From assembly GCF_020360975.1 (NCBI RefSeq), contig NW_025408667.1:930001-994000 (forward strand): a DNA stretch of 64,000 nt. Reading direction: 5' to 3'. Shown piece after piece: positions 22,401 to 34,290 of this stretch. The position numbers were made by a program, and so were the translations under genes. The notes beneath the pieces were generated by a model. The model saw only the letters and a list, made by a program, of their open reading frames with translations, was not told where the DNA came from and made no database searches. Every line of letters starts with the position of its first letter. The first letter of the stretch is position 1. The stretch comes from Hirsutella rhossiliensis (lineage: Eukaryota > Ascomycota > Sordariomycetes > Hypocreales > Ophiocordycipitaceae).

Positions 22401-24649
22401 GACGTCCTCTGCGCAATCTCATCCAGCAGCTCATCCAGATGGTTGCGCGCGAGACTCCCCGGATCCACGGACATTCGAAGACACAAGTCTATCCAACTGG
22501 ACCGCGGAATAAGTTCGTGGCGAGAAAGCACTAGCAAAGTGCAGGCCTGGGCTTCTTGGGCATCTTTGTCACTGTTGGCGCCCAGTTTCTCAAGCTCGCT
22601 AGGCTCAAGGCAGATCGACCGAAGGACGTTAATGAGGGTTGTCCGCTCCAGCTTGGTGTCTTTGTCCTTGGCCTCATCCCGTGCCAGGCAGTTCCACAAG
22701 CCCTCGACCATGATCCGGGATATCACCAACGGATTGTGAGCGTAAAGCCTGGAAACAGTCTTTGCTGCCTCTATCTGCACTCTCGATGGAACACTGCTTG
22801 CCGTTATCAGGTATATCATGGCATCGGACCAAGCCAAGGTGACGTCCTTGTCAGTCGCGTCGACCACTTGCGGAGCGACAGACGTTAGAGCTCGGCAAAA
22901 CCAATGCAGGTCTTCTTCTACGCTGATCTTGCTGTAGATCCGGTAATTGAGGAGAAAGGCTTGCTTTGTGGATAGTGAAAGTGCCTGAGCCGGAACCGCT
23001 ATCTTAGTCAAAGGGGCAATGAAGGCGGAACCATCGAATTTTTGCAGCAAAGCCGGGGCCAAAGCCGTGAGCACATATGCGCCAACGAGGAGACCGTTCT
23101 GGGCGGCTGCGGCTGCATTTCCCATCACTTCCTCAGAGTTGGCAACGAGCTTTGGCATCACAGCCTCGGCGAATGCCGATATCCCCGGTGTTGACTTGTG
23201 GTGTTCCAACGAATGCAGGACACTTCCAACACGAAGCAGCCACAGCCTGCGTGAGCCCGGCTTCTTTTCAGCCAATCCCTTGACCGTGGCGTCCAGTACA
23301 GGCTTCGGCAACTCCCTCCCTGTCTCGAGTATCTTGACGATGGACCGTGCTAGAGCGGAGGTCTCAGCGGCCAAAGCTGCTTCATTTCCCTCCTTGGATG
23401 CCACGGCCACGAGCGCCGAAGAGGTCTTGTTCGCGCCCTCCTCAGACAGCGGGGTCGCCTCCAGCATCTCAGCATGAAGGACCCTCTGTTCGGGAGAGGC
23501 AAGCTTTCCGGCAGCCAGGGGGCTGGCAATCTCGCTGACGACCGCGTCCATGGCTTGGAGATTGGAGCAGCGCTTCACCATGGCCCGAAAGACGGTGATG
23601 GCCCCGGCGCGGATAGCTGGATTGCTGGATTTGATGTTGGACAGAAGGGGCTTGAGAAGCTTGCCATGAAGCAACTTGGACAGATCCATACTGTCGGGAA
23701 GAGACGTCACGAGAGGCTTCAGAACACCCTCGAGGATGACCTCGGGGGCACGCAGCAGACTTTTATCGATTGCCGGAATTAGGTCCCTTTCAAGCTCGTC
23801 GAGGGTGACAAAGTGGCGGAAGAAGTCGTCGAGTCCACAGGCGACATGCTCAGGCAGCGCTGTTCGAGAGCCGATGACCTCTCGAACGTAAAACTCGTGG
23901 TATTTTTGCTTATGTGTCTCTAGCTGCGACTTGAGCTCGGGCTGGCGGGCACAAACACCAGCAATGACACCCAGAATCAAAGTATGCTTGGCCACAGGTT
24001 GTTGGCCCTTGGCTGTGAGAGTTGAGACGGTCGTGGCCAGGTTCTTATCACGCGATTGGACAGGCGAGAAAAGCTTGCGAAACCCTCTCCTAGTAACAAC
24101 AAGGGCGGAGCGGACCACACCACTCTTTGAGCTTGGCTGCAGACATTTTTCCAGGGCATCAGCTCCGGCCAAGAGAACATCGTTGCCCAGCTCGTCCCAA
24201 AGGGGAGAACCAGTCAGGTGCTGCATGAAAATGCTGCACCACTCGACCATGACGAAGGCGTTGGACACTGCGATGCCTGGCTTTTGAGTCTCTTGGCGCA
24301 GAGCCTTGACCAAAGCCCCCAGCGTCTTGGGGCTCGCTCCAGCCTTGATGGCCGAGGCGAGACATTTCTGGACGGCAATTCGGGATTCTCGGTCTTGGTA
24401 GAGGGCGTGGGTGCCAAACAAAAGGTCGAGGACGTCTTGGATAAGCTGCTGATCCAGCGCTAGCAGCAGTCGGTTAGCGACTGGTGGGATGGGAAGCTAG
24501 GGAGCACGATGATTACATTTTTGCGTTATCGAGTCGTCGAGCTGCTGTAGATGGGCAATGCGCTCCGCGGTCGAGGATGAGGCCAAAGCCTTTTCGGAGG
24601 CTGCCAGGTCCAGGCCGGCGCGGGCGCCATTGGCCGGGGCTTCAGGCAT
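16454..24649 (-). CDS. GCN1: Gcn1, ribosome-bound activator of the eIF2-alpha kinase Gcn2
   Basis: Giant HEAT-repeat protein that binds collided or stalled ribosomes and passes the uncharged-tRNA signal to Gcn2, switching on general amino-acid control. Coding order: 24517-24649, 22388-24459, 17062-22332 and 16454-17002, giving 2,674 aa, the normal family size. The eEF3-like HEAT block lies near residue 1430 onward (EPYVIQIVPLLLGGFGDSNG...WRTKRGACDLLGAMAYLDP), the most conserved part of the protein. The Gcn2 (RWD)-binding region should lie about residues 2050-2430, encoded near 18380-17250. Introns are 57, 55 and 59 bp; the second joins TSLDQP to KPKSDLFKQ over a GTATGC donor. An acidic EDDDEEEEEDD stretch sits just after the eEF3-like block. 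Divergent from the DHX29-like helicase gene. Confidence 0.95.
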
Positions 24650-25549
24650 GGCGAGATGAGGATTGGGGACGGGCGAGTGGATGAATCATTGGGGGCTGCC
24701 GAGGCCTGTTGTTGTCCCCGGACCAGGTCGAAGGGGCGCGTCGAGTTTGGGCGGATTCGAGAAGAGACGAGACGAGACGAGAGGCCTGAACGAGGCTGGC
24801 GAAGGAGGTTGAAGGGACTCGATATTTTTGCGTGTACGACGTACAAGTGAGTCTTTTCCCCACGTTGAAAAAATTGGCCCCGCCCTGGCGAAGCAAACAC
24901 TCACCGCCCGCCTCAACTGGCACTGTACGGTAAGTTACATGATACATGGGACTTATAATCCCAACTCTGACAGGCAATCCGGTATAGCCTAGGAGTAAAC
25001 ACCTCTAATGCACTGAGTGTGTATTTGCTCTAGGAGCCTTGCAAGTTTCTACCTCCAGCAACTCAGGCTTTATTAATCCTCCATCTGTTAGGTGAAGCCG
25101 GCGGCTCAATAAGCAAGCTCGCTCTGCCGCAGAAATATCCATTGGCCTTTGATCCTTCGAAACTCGCGTGCGGAGCATTTCCGTGCAAACGAGAACGATT
25201 GGCTACCCCGGACATGTTCTCGCCTCTCAACCTTGTTTCCCCCCCCCCAAAAATATTCCGTTTGTCACTATGCGGGTGATTGACTCCCACGAACGCCGCA
25301 AGCAGCCCGTGCTCTCAACTGTCAACCTCGCCCGCACATCGACAGCTGCCATCAACGACCTCATTTTCCCCTCGCAAGCTGCCAGTCAATCTCGGCACCT
25401 ATCAGGTACAGTACCCTGTCGCCTTGCGAGGTGCAGGGAATAAATCTGCAGGTCCGCCGTACTGCCAGTGCTGAGCCCGAGGTACCTCTTCCGCCAAACA
25501 TCTCGTCTCGCCATCGAATCCTCTCCTAACGCCACCCTCAGGTCTAACA
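24650..25549. promoter_or_regulatory. bidirectional promoter region, GCN1 / DHX29-like
   Basis: 900 bp between two divergent starts. No coding potential is seen. A poly-C run lies at about 25240-25249. Confidence 0.55.
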
Positions 25550-28500
25550 ATGGCTGGAGCAAAGAAGAAGAAGAAGCCCGCTGCCAATCCCGCTCGGGGC
25601 TTCGCCACAACCTCAATCGCGTCCAAACCGCGCCCAGAGTCCGAAGCAAAGCCCTCGCCGTCCCACCCTCTCAAACCAAATGGCAACGATGCCCCTCCCT
25701 CCACCTCGAGCGACAATGCCCCGCCATCCACGGCTGCCGCCCAGCAGCAGCAGCCGCACGACAAGCCGCTCAGCCCCGAAGAGTTTGAGCGCCAGCTCGA
25801 GGAGTCGGAGCTGCAGCTGCTCGTCGAAAAGTATACCCAGAAAGCCAAACGCGACGCTCAGCGCCAGCGTTCTCGCCTCGAGACGGACCGCCGCTTGCTC
25901 CGCAGCCAGGCCGACACCATCAACATCCCCAAGTGGCTGCCCCCAGAGCTTCTCAATCATATCCTTGATCTCATAAACGCCGAGACTCGCTTCTCTGCCT
26001 CCAACGTCTCGTCGGAAAACGCCGGCAGCGGCAGGATGCCCTCTGAGGAGGAAATGATTGTTCGTCTGTGGACCCTGAGCCAGACTCTCGAAGCTGCGAC
26101 CTTTCCCCAGCCTCGCGTCGAGGCTGCCCTGCGGCACATACTCGACATCGCTCCACACGTTTCCAACGCCGCCAAGGACTCGATTTGGGGCTTGGATGAA
26201 GCTCTTGATTGGCTGGCCCGCCAGTGCTCCTTCGAAGAGCTTCCCCCCTACGAGTTCAGGGGCAAACCTACGGCCAGAGGTACGAACCTGGCACCTCCCT
26301 CTTATTATATCGGGTATTCACATGGCGCCTTTCTAGACACTCCGACCGACAGTCCTTTTCCCTCCCGCCCCCACACGCCCAGGCTTCAAGACGCGCAGAA
26401 TGGCCGCCGGGGCAAAGATCTCTCCAACAAGTCAAACGGAAATGCACGCCCCGTGAAGACGCCTTCCAAAAAGGTGATGGCAATCTGTGACGTGGACATT
26501 GAACCTGAAGATCTGGTCCCCGAATATGTCGCAACCAAAGCTAAGCTCCTAGAGCTCAGCCGCAGCCAGAGCCGTGGCAAGGCCAGGCAATCCGACGCCG
26601 ACGACGAGGACACTAGCCTGGTCGTGGCAAAACTGGAGGCTAAGCTTAGCAAAATAGAAAATGATGTGCTCTTCGACAGGTACGTAGCCGAGCAGCGATG
26701 GAAGGCCGAAAAGGTGGCTGTGGAAAAGCAGCTGGCGACTGCAAGACAACAGGCCCAAGATACCTCTGCCGAGGAACCTGAGGCGTCGGACCCGGCCGCC
26801 GATGTCAAGACATCGGACAAAGACGACGTTGCTGCCGAGGCAGAGCGTGTGGCTGCCGAAATCTTGGCCGAGGACGATGACGATGGCATTACCGGACTGT
26901 TCGCTTCCCTGCCCCAGAACGAAGTTGATCCGGAGACAGGCAAGACACAGCTAGTCATCAACTCGTCAGGCGGCGCAAGACTTTTGATTCGAGACTTTGG
27001 CGACTGGTCAGGCATCAAGCCAAGGAGGGTCTTGGAAGAGGCTTGTCGATCAAGGCAAGTGGTGCTCTCGAAATCTGCCTTCAGCGCTGGGACCCGTGCT
27101 AACCAGGAACAGGGATGCCTCTGTCAAGATTCACTACGTCGTTGTGTCGGATGCGACATTCGCAAGCCGCCAGTCTGTCGACATCGGGTGGACAAAGCCA
27201 CAGGAGCCTCCCCAGAGTGAGCCTTCATCAGACGTCGAGATCATCGCGGACTCAGCCCGATTCACCTTTACCATGCTCAGTGTTGCCACACCAGATGCCA
27301 AGCAGTCCGAGGCGTACATTGCCACCTCAGCTCTTTTTCACATCTTCAGCGGTAACTCGAGGGAAGAAAAGGTCGCCTTGCGGCTGCCACCCGTGTGGCG
27401 GGATTTGTGGAACGAGATGGCTGAAGCAAAAAAGAACCGGCTCGACTCTCAGGATCGCGAGGTTGTCAGGTCCCTGAGAGCGCTGGTGAGACAGAGGCAT
27501 GATCAAGAACTCGAAGACGGCGTCATTCTCCAGGGTGCGTTTCGGGGCCGAGGCACCCCCAAAGCGTCCCAAGACTCATCCGAGAATTGCCAAAGCGATC
27601 GCAGAAAGCAGAATACGGCCGCCGCCGAGGAGTTCAAGAAAATTTGGGCGAACAAGTCTGGCTCACGCAAATTTCAAGTAATGCTGGTAAGACGTGACTG
27701 GTGCGCAACTTGTGTCATGACGGCGGTTCTAACAGCTTCTGCAGGAATCACGTACACAACTCCCGATGTGGCGGTTCCGGCCGCAGGTTCTGGATGCCGT
27801 GGACAAGAATCAAGTGGTCATCATATGTGGCGAAACGGGATGGTAAGTCGTCGTACCCCAACGCCTGGATGAGATGGAGATCTAACCTCATGCAGTGGAA
27901 AGAGCACTCAAGTGCCGGCATTCCTGTTAGAGCACGAGCTCTCGAAAGGGAATCATTGCAAGATATACTGCACAGAGCCTCGGCGTATCTCTGCCATATC
28001 GTTGGCTCGTCGGGTGAGCGAAGAGTTGGGCGAGAACAAGGGCGATTTGGGTACCAGCAGATCCTTGGTCGGCTACTCGATCCGTCTCGAGGCCAACACG
28101 TCTCGTGAGACGCGTCTGGTGTACGCCACGACCGGTATAGTCATGCGGATGCTTGAGGGATCAAACGACCTTCGCGAGATCACGCACCTGGTCCTCGATG
28201 AAGTCCACGAGCGGTCCATCGATAGCGACTTTCTCCTCATTGTGCTCAAGCGCCTCTTGACGCAACGCAGAGACCTCAAGGTGGTGCTCATGTCCGCCAC
28301 TGTCGATGCTGAGCGCTTCTCGAGGTATCTTGGCGACGCGCCGATTCTCAACGTGCCGGGGCGTACGTTTCCCGTGGATGTCCGCTATCTCGAGGACGCC
28401 ATTGAGGCCACAGGTTACAACCCGAGCAACTCGCCGGCGGAAAAGATGATTGACCTCGACGATGACGCAGTGGAGGATGATGGAGCGGGCTTCAAGAGTG

Positions 28501-30395
28501 ACTTGTCCCAGAGCCTGTCTGCCTACTCGGCTAAGACGCGCAGCACACTTTCTCAGCTTGACGAGTATCACATCGAGTTCGACCTCGTGGTTCAGCTTGT
28601 TGCGCAAATCGCGACGAATGAGTCTCTAGTGCAGTACAGCAACGCTATCTTGATCTTCCTGCCAGGCATCGCCGAGATCCGGACGCTGAACGACATGCTT
28701 CTTGGCGACCCTCGATTTGCGAAGGACTGGCTTGTATATCCCCTGCATTCCACAATCGCCACCGAGGACCAGGAATCGGCCTTTCTCGTACCACCGCCCG
28801 GGGTGCGCAAGATTGTTCTCGCCACCAACATTGCGGAAACGGGCATCACCATCCCGGATGTGACGTGCGTCATTGACACTGGCAAGCACCGGGAGATGAG
28901 GTATGATGAGAAGAAGCAGCTCTCGAGACTCATCGACACCTTCATCTCTCGGGCGAACGCGAAGCAGAGACGCGGCCGTGCCGGTCGTGTGCAGAAAGGC
29001 CTTTGCTTCCACATGTTCACAAAGCACAGGCACGATCAGCTCATGGCGGATCAGCAGACGCCGGAAATGCTCCGTCTCTCCTTGCAGGACCTCGCGATAC
29101 GGGTCAAGATCTGCAAAATCGGCGGCATCGAAGAGACCCTCGGAGACGCCCTGGATCCGCCGTCGGCGAAGAACATTCGGCGTGCCATTGATGCGCTCGT
29201 TGATGTCCGCGCGCTGACGGCGGCCGAGGAGCTCACTCCGCTCGGCCACCAGCTGGCCAGATTGCCGCTCGACGTCTTCCTGGGGAAGCTGATTCTGCTT
29301 GGCACAGTCTTCAAGTGTCTGGACATGGCAATCACCGTGGCCGCTATTTTGTCGTCCAAGTCGCCATTTTCCGCGCCGTTCGGGCAGCGGGCGCAGGCCG
29401 ACAACGCGAGGATGGCTTTCCGCCGCGCAGACTCGGATGTGCTCACGATATACAACGCCTACTTGGCCTGGAAGCGGGTGTGCCAGTCCAACATCGGCAC
29501 GGGCAAGGAGTTTCAGTTTTGCCGCAAGAACTTTTTGAGCCAGCAGACGCTCGCCAACATTGAGGATCTCAAGGGCCAGCTCCTCGTCTCGCTGGCCGAC
29601 TCAGGGTCCCTCTCGCTGACCGAGGAGGAGCGCCGGGCACTGAAGGGCCAGCGCTTCGCCTCGGGCGGTCGTGGGCGTCGACAGCAGAGCTTCTTCGAGG
29701 TTCCGTGGCGGGTAAACGTGAACAGCGACAACGACGTGGTGTCGTCGTCTGTCATTGCGTGGAGCTTCTACCCGAAGCTGCTCGTGCGAGACACGCCCGG
29801 GTCCAAGGGGCTGCGCAACATTGGCAACAACCAGTCCATCAGCTTGCACCGATCCTCTGTCAACCGCGGCCACCTCGACAATAAGTGGCTCTCGTACTAC
29901 CACATTATGCAGTCCAAGTCGTGAGTCCCCCCTTGCCCTTGCGTTCTCACGCCCTTCTTTGCAGCAAGATACTAACCACTTACTTACTACCATCCAGCGT
30001 CTATCACGCGCACGAGACGACGGCTGTTGAACCATTCGCCATTGCCCTGCTGTGCGGCGACGTCCGCTGCGACGTAAGACCCTCTCCCTTTTCCATAGCA
30101 AAGGGATATAGTGTGCTGACCGACCTGCCCGCAGATGTACTCCGGAGTCATCGTCTTGGACGGCAACCGCGCCCGCTTCGCCCTGCCCGACTGGAAGACG
30201 ATGCTCGTCGTCAAGATGCTCCGCACGCGCCTCCGCGAGGTGCTCACCCGCTCCTTTAAGCAGCCCGGCAAGCTCGCCACGGCACAGCAGGAGAAGTGGC
30301 TCGACGTCTGGCAGCGCCTCTTCTCGCAGGACCTCGTCGTCGGCGGCAGCAGCCAGGACGCGGCGGGCGTGTCGGTCGCCATCGGCAAGGCATAG
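25550..30395 (+). CDS. DHX29: DEAH-box RNA helicase, DHX29/Ucp12-like
   Basis: Superfamily 2 helicase. Mammalian DHX29 binds the 40S subunit and helps scanning on structured leaders; fission yeast Ucp12 is related. Exons: 25550-27054, 27113-27686, 27745-27842, 27896-29920, 29998-30073 and 30135-30395, giving 1,512 aa. The N-terminus is lysine-rich (MAGAKKKKKP), followed by a UBA/RWD-like region and then the helicase core. Walker A GETGCGKST (722-730) is itself split by intron 3. Motif II is DEVH (827-830), followed by SAT and a C-terminal core with ATNIAETGITIPDV and QRRGRAGRVQ. HA2/ratchet and OB-fold regions follow, including SSVNRG near the end. Intron 1 (58 bp) appears to be GC-AG (AAG|GCAAGT donor); using the nearby GT breaks the frame. 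The later introns are ordinary. The substrate in this organism is inferred only from family. Confidence 0.9.
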
Positions 30396-31017
30396 GTTGC
30401 CAACCTGCGGTGAGTGACACGGGCCGTTTTAGTCTGGGGGAGGGTGTTTTGGGAGGCTTTGTGCCCCTGATTTTATCTCGTCTCTTTGTCTCGGTATCTG
30501 GCGGGATGCGGTCTTGCATTTGCTGGATGGATGGATAAGGATTAAGAGGTGCAGGGCGGTCAGAGCCGTGTAGATGAGTCAATTGTGTGGATATTTGCAG
30601 CATCCGAAAGAAAAGGGTCGGGGATGGTGCCAAAGCACCAGGTTGAGGGGGCTCTTACGTAGCTGTCTGGCAGCACAGATAGACTCTGACGAGAACATGC
30701 AAGGGAAAATCAACAAATTGTTGAACCACGTTATGATCCAAGCGCTTTTTTGATCATCGTCTTTTATTTTGTTCCTTTTCCATTCCTGCACCAACTGCCT
30801 TGCCATCTACTTGGCCACCTAGGCTACGACAGCATATCCTTGTCTATCTGCTTGCCTCCACCCGTCGACGCAGAGGATCAGGCGTGGAGGCAGCTCAAAA
30901 GTACAGCAGACGACCGCAGGCTATCGTCCGGAGGGAAAAGGGTAAGCCATGAAGCAACTCCCAAAAGGCCCACCATGCAAAGCTCCCCGCAGGGGCAGGA
31001 CGACAGAGACCCAAACC
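30396..31017. other. convergent 3' intergenic region
   Basis: 3' ends of the DHX29-like and PRP24 genes. No coding potential is recognised. Confidence 0.6.
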
Positions 31018-34000
31018 TTACAGGGCCCCCTGTGCGCCGCCGTCTCCCTCCCCATCGGCCGTCTTCTTTGCCTCGCCGCCGCTGGTCAGAAACATAGCCT
31101 TGAAGTCGGCGTTGCTCTTGGGCGCGGTCTTGTCGTCGCCCCCCGCAGGCGCGCCGTTCTCGCTCGGCTTCGACTCATCGGGAGCTGCGGGCGCCTTTCT
31201 CGGGACGAAGCCAAGGCCACGCTTCGGCCCGGATCTGCCCGGGGCGGGGCGACGGATGGAAACCGGAGGAAGCATGAGCCCTGTCTTGGCCAGGGTCGGG
31301 TCTGCGGCTGCCGGGCCCTGGTCCTTGGCCGCCTTCTTCTCCTTGCTTCCGTACACGATACGATCGTCCTTATGCTCGGCCCTGGCCTGGCGAAGCTCGC
31401 GGACTGTGCCGGTCCGTAGTTTGCTCCCCTCAAACTCCATGCTATCAAGCTGAAGAGCCGCCTTGCCCGCCGTCGCCGCGTCTGCGAACTCAATCTTGGC
31501 GCCCCCGTGGCCGGGCTGCAGCACCAGCTGGACAACTGCGCCCAAGGGCTCGACAAGCGCCCGGACGCGGGCGTCGTTGACGGTGTCGGGTAGGCCCATC
31601 AGGGCAATGGTCCGGGCCGCAATGTCCGCCGTGGACGGGTTCGAGCGCTCGTCGCCGCCTTCGCTCATGGCGTCGGTGTCCCCTTTGCCAGGTGCTGACG
31701 GCGCCGGGGAAGCGGGCTCGCGATCCAGGCCCATGGTTTTCGCCGCGTGCTTCACTTTTGCCTCTTTGGACACCTCCACTACGAGGATCTCGTTACGGAA
31801 CTTTGTGTTGTTCATCTCCTCGGCGGCCTTCTGGGCCTGCTCTTTTGTCTCAAAGTCGAGGTATGCAAATCCACGGTTCTTGCCGGCCAGGTTCTGCGGT
31901 ATGTTGATTCTTGTCACCTTGCCCAGCTTGGAGAACACGCCTCGTATCTCATCTTCAGTGACGGACCGGTCCAGGCCGGAGACGTGCACCTCTCGCCCCT
32001 CCGAAACGGCGCCCTCGCGGTTCTTCTTGCGCGATGGGTCCGAGTACTTGGCCAGGAGAGCATACTTGCCCTCGAGGACAGTGCCTTCTTTGGCGACAGC
32101 TTTTGCTGAGGCATCGCGGTCGCGGAAGGAGATGTAGCAGAACCGGCGGTGGGTATTGACCTTTAAACTGGGCCAACGGATACTCAGGATATCGCCGCAG
32201 TCTTTGAAAAGGTCTCGTATGTACTTGTCGTCGGCCGCCGGCGGGTAATTGGCCACGTAAACCGTCAGGTCATAGCCCGACTGGACGCTAATTTGCGCCT
32301 GGCCAAAGTATTTACCATCCCTCAGCAACGCAGAATGCGCTTCCTCGGGGGACCTGAATTCGATCAATGCCGTGGTGTCTCGACCATCCTTTTCTCGGAC
32401 AAAGGCCGTGATGTTGTTGATGTGGCCGTACTCCTTGAAGTACTGCCGAACCTTGGTCTGCGTGACCTCGGCGGGAAGGCCCGTCACGATGATGGTCGCG
32501 TTTTCTCGGTCCCTCTTGACATCCTGCTGCGAAGCCCCCGATGGCTGGGCCTCGATCGCCCCTTGGCCAGTCTTTTGTCGCTTGCTGGCAGCCTCGGCAT
32601 CCTCGTTCTTCGGATCTGGTGAAGACTTGCGTTTGCGCTTCGACCCATTGAGCGACTTCGAGTCGTCGTCCTGCTGCTCGGCCTGCTGGATTCCATAGTA
32701 GGCAGCGTAGGCGGCAGCCTTGTCCTCTTCCTCGCGCAGTCGCCGCCGCCTGACCGCTTTGTTGACCTTGTGCACCATGTCGGTAGCGTGTCGCACCGAG
32801 GCCGGTAGCTCGTAGTCGTTGCAGTGTTGCAGGTAGACTTCCAAGACCTTTTCGGGCCAGTCAATAGTCTTTCGAGAGGCAGCAGCCTCCAGGACTGCCG
32901 TCGCTATCTTAGGCACCCGCAGAGCCGAGCCGGCGCCCGTCGAGGGGGTCGGGCTCCTGTTGGTCTGGACATTTGAAGAGAAGATGAGCATCTCCCACAT
33001 GTAATACCGAAACCAAAAGTCGTAGCTGTCAGCTTGAATCTGGACGCCGGCGAGCTTGCTCCACACGGCTCTTGCTTGGTCTATGGCCCCCTTTTTCTCC
33101 GTCAGGTACTGGATGTAGATGCGCTCGAGGCGAAACTTGGGGTCGCCTTGAAAGTCCTTGCCGTAGAGCCTCTTTCCGACGACAGCGACATCCTCGAGGG
33201 CCGCCCTGAGGCCCACGTCGGCCACATCGACAGCCTCATCAATGGCGGTGGCTTCCAGTGCGGTGCGCTTCAGGAACCCGCACCAGGCCACGTACATCTC
33301 GATCATGCTCTCCATGCCGTTCTTGTACAATTGGTTTTCGCTCGTAGCCGAATGCTTGATTGACTCGATGTCGGAGAAAGGAAGCTTTGCCTCCTCGGCA
33401 CACAGAATGTACCGGTTCCAAAGCTGTCCCGACCAGGGACAATGCTGGACAGCTCTGCGGAGTATGTCGAGCAGCCTCTCGGGGGTCTGGAGGTCGACCT
33501 GGGGAGACGATACGAAGACGATGTACTCGTGCCAGACGTGGTCGTCCAAGGCCAAGGGGCCGGTAAGAGCTCTGTCGAAGAGACCGCAGCACAGATCCGA
33601 GGCAAGCTCCGGCGTTTCGGAGTTTCCCTTATTCTGGCGTATTTCCCACTCGATGTAGTCTCTGAAGACGGACTTTTGGGCCTCGGCATCGCCGGCCCGC
33701 GAAGCTTCCTTGAGCTTGAGCTCGAAGGGATCTCGAGCGGCATTGGCTAGCTTTGCCGCCTGTGACGAGGCCGTCACCTCCTTCATCGTCTCCTCCCACG
33801 CGTCCGACTTGTACTCGGACAGAAAAGTGGAAAAGGCTTGCGATGTGTCGTCCCAGGTGAGATGAGGGGTGGCGAGGCGGTCGCGGTAAAGGTGAGTGAT
33901 GCGCCTGACGCCCTCGGGGGTCCTTGTCTTTGCTAGCTGCTCCAGCTCGAGGGAGAGCCAGCGGTTCCAGAGCAGGTGGCTGTCGTCGAGGCGATACTTG

Positions 34001-34290
34001 ATGGCTTGGTAGCCCTGCTGCCACAAGTCGAGGGCGGCGCCAAAGGGGAAGAGCTCGCGGCCCATCATCTGCTCCTGATCGGACCAGCCGCCATCGTCGG
34101 ACTGGCTGCTGGCCCAGAGACTCCAGAAGTAATCGCAGTATGCCAACCAGAGGCGAAGACTGGCGGGTTCGGCGCTGATGGCGCGCTTGTGGAGCTCGAC
34201 GAGGTTGACGCGCTGTTCGAGGTCGGAGACGTTGCGGGCCGCCTCTTCGAGGTAGGCAAGCCAGCTGTCCTCGCCTATAGGGTTGACCAT
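31018..34290 (-). CDS. PRP24: U6 snRNP recycling factor Prp24/SART3
   Basis: Binds U6 snRNA and promotes U4/U6 annealing during snRNP recycling in the nucleus. Single exon, 1,090 aa. The N-terminal half (about 1-530) is HAT repeats in SART3 style (LRLWLAYCDYFWSLW, QLWNRYILCAEEAKLPFSD, FWFRYYMWEMLIF). A basic NLS-like stretch follows (KRKRKSSP, KRQK). Four RRMs follow, starting near residues 597, 675, 765 and 893 (TIIVTGLP, TVYVANYP, EVHVSGLD, TIALMGLP). The extreme C-terminus has the Lsm-binding motif SNADFKAMFL (about 1060-1070). The HAT repeats place it with SART3 and filamentous fungal Prp24 rather than the short budding-yeast protein. It is unusual here in lacking introns. The start MVNPIGEDSWLAYLEEA immediately precedes the first HAT helix. 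Confidence 0.94.
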   Translation of the reverse strand: MVNPIGEDSWLAYLEEAARNVSDLEQRVNLVELHKRAISAEPASLRLWLAYCDYFWSLWASSQSDDGGWSDQEQMMGRELFPFGAALDLWQQGYQAIKYRLDDSHLLWNRWLSLELEQLAKTRTPEGVRRITHLYRDRLATPHLTWDDTSQAFSTFLSEYKSDAWEETMKEVTASSQAAKLANAARDPFELKLKEASRAGDAEAQKSVFRDYIEWEIRQNKGNSETPELASDLCCGLFDRALTGPLALDDHVWHEYIVFVSSPQVDLQTPERLLDILRRAVQHCPWSGQLWNRYILCAEEAKLPFSDIESIKHSATSENQLYKNGMESMIEMYVAWCGFLKRTALEATAIDEAVDVADVGLRAALEDVAVVGKRLYGKDFQGDPKFRLERIYIQYLTEKKGAIDQARAVWSKLAGVQIQADSYDFWFRYYMWEMLIFSSNVQTNRSPTPSTGAGSALRVPKIATAVLEAAASRKTIDWPEKVLEVYLQHCNDYELPASVRHATDMVHKVNKAVRRRRLREEEDKAAAYAAYYGIQQAEQQDDDSKSLNGSKRKRKSSPDPKNEDAEAASKRQKTGQGAIEAQPSGASQQDVKRDRENATIIVTGLPAEVTQTKVRQYFKEYGHINNITAFVREKDGRDTTALIEFRSPEEAHSALLRDGKYFGQAQISVQSGYDLTVYVANYPPAADDKYIRDLFKDCGDILSIRWPSLKVNTHRRFCYISFRDRDASAKAVAKEGTVLEGKYALLAKYSDPSRKKNREGAVSEGREVHVSGLDRSVTEDEIRGVFSKLGKVTRINIPQNLAGKNRGFAYLDFETKEQAQKAAEEMNNTKFRNEILVVEVSKEAKVKHAAKTMGLDREPASPAPSAPGKGDTDAMSEGGDERSNPSTADIAARTIALMGLPDTVNDARVRALVEPLGAVVQLVLQPGHGGAKIEFADAATAGKAALQLDSMEFEGSKLRTGTVRELRQARAEHKDDRIVYGSKEKKAAKDQGPAAADPTLAKTGLMLPPVSIRRPAPGRSGPKRGLGFVPRKAPAAPDESKPSENGAPAGGDDKTAPKSNADFKAMFLTSGGEAKKTADGEGDGGAQGAL

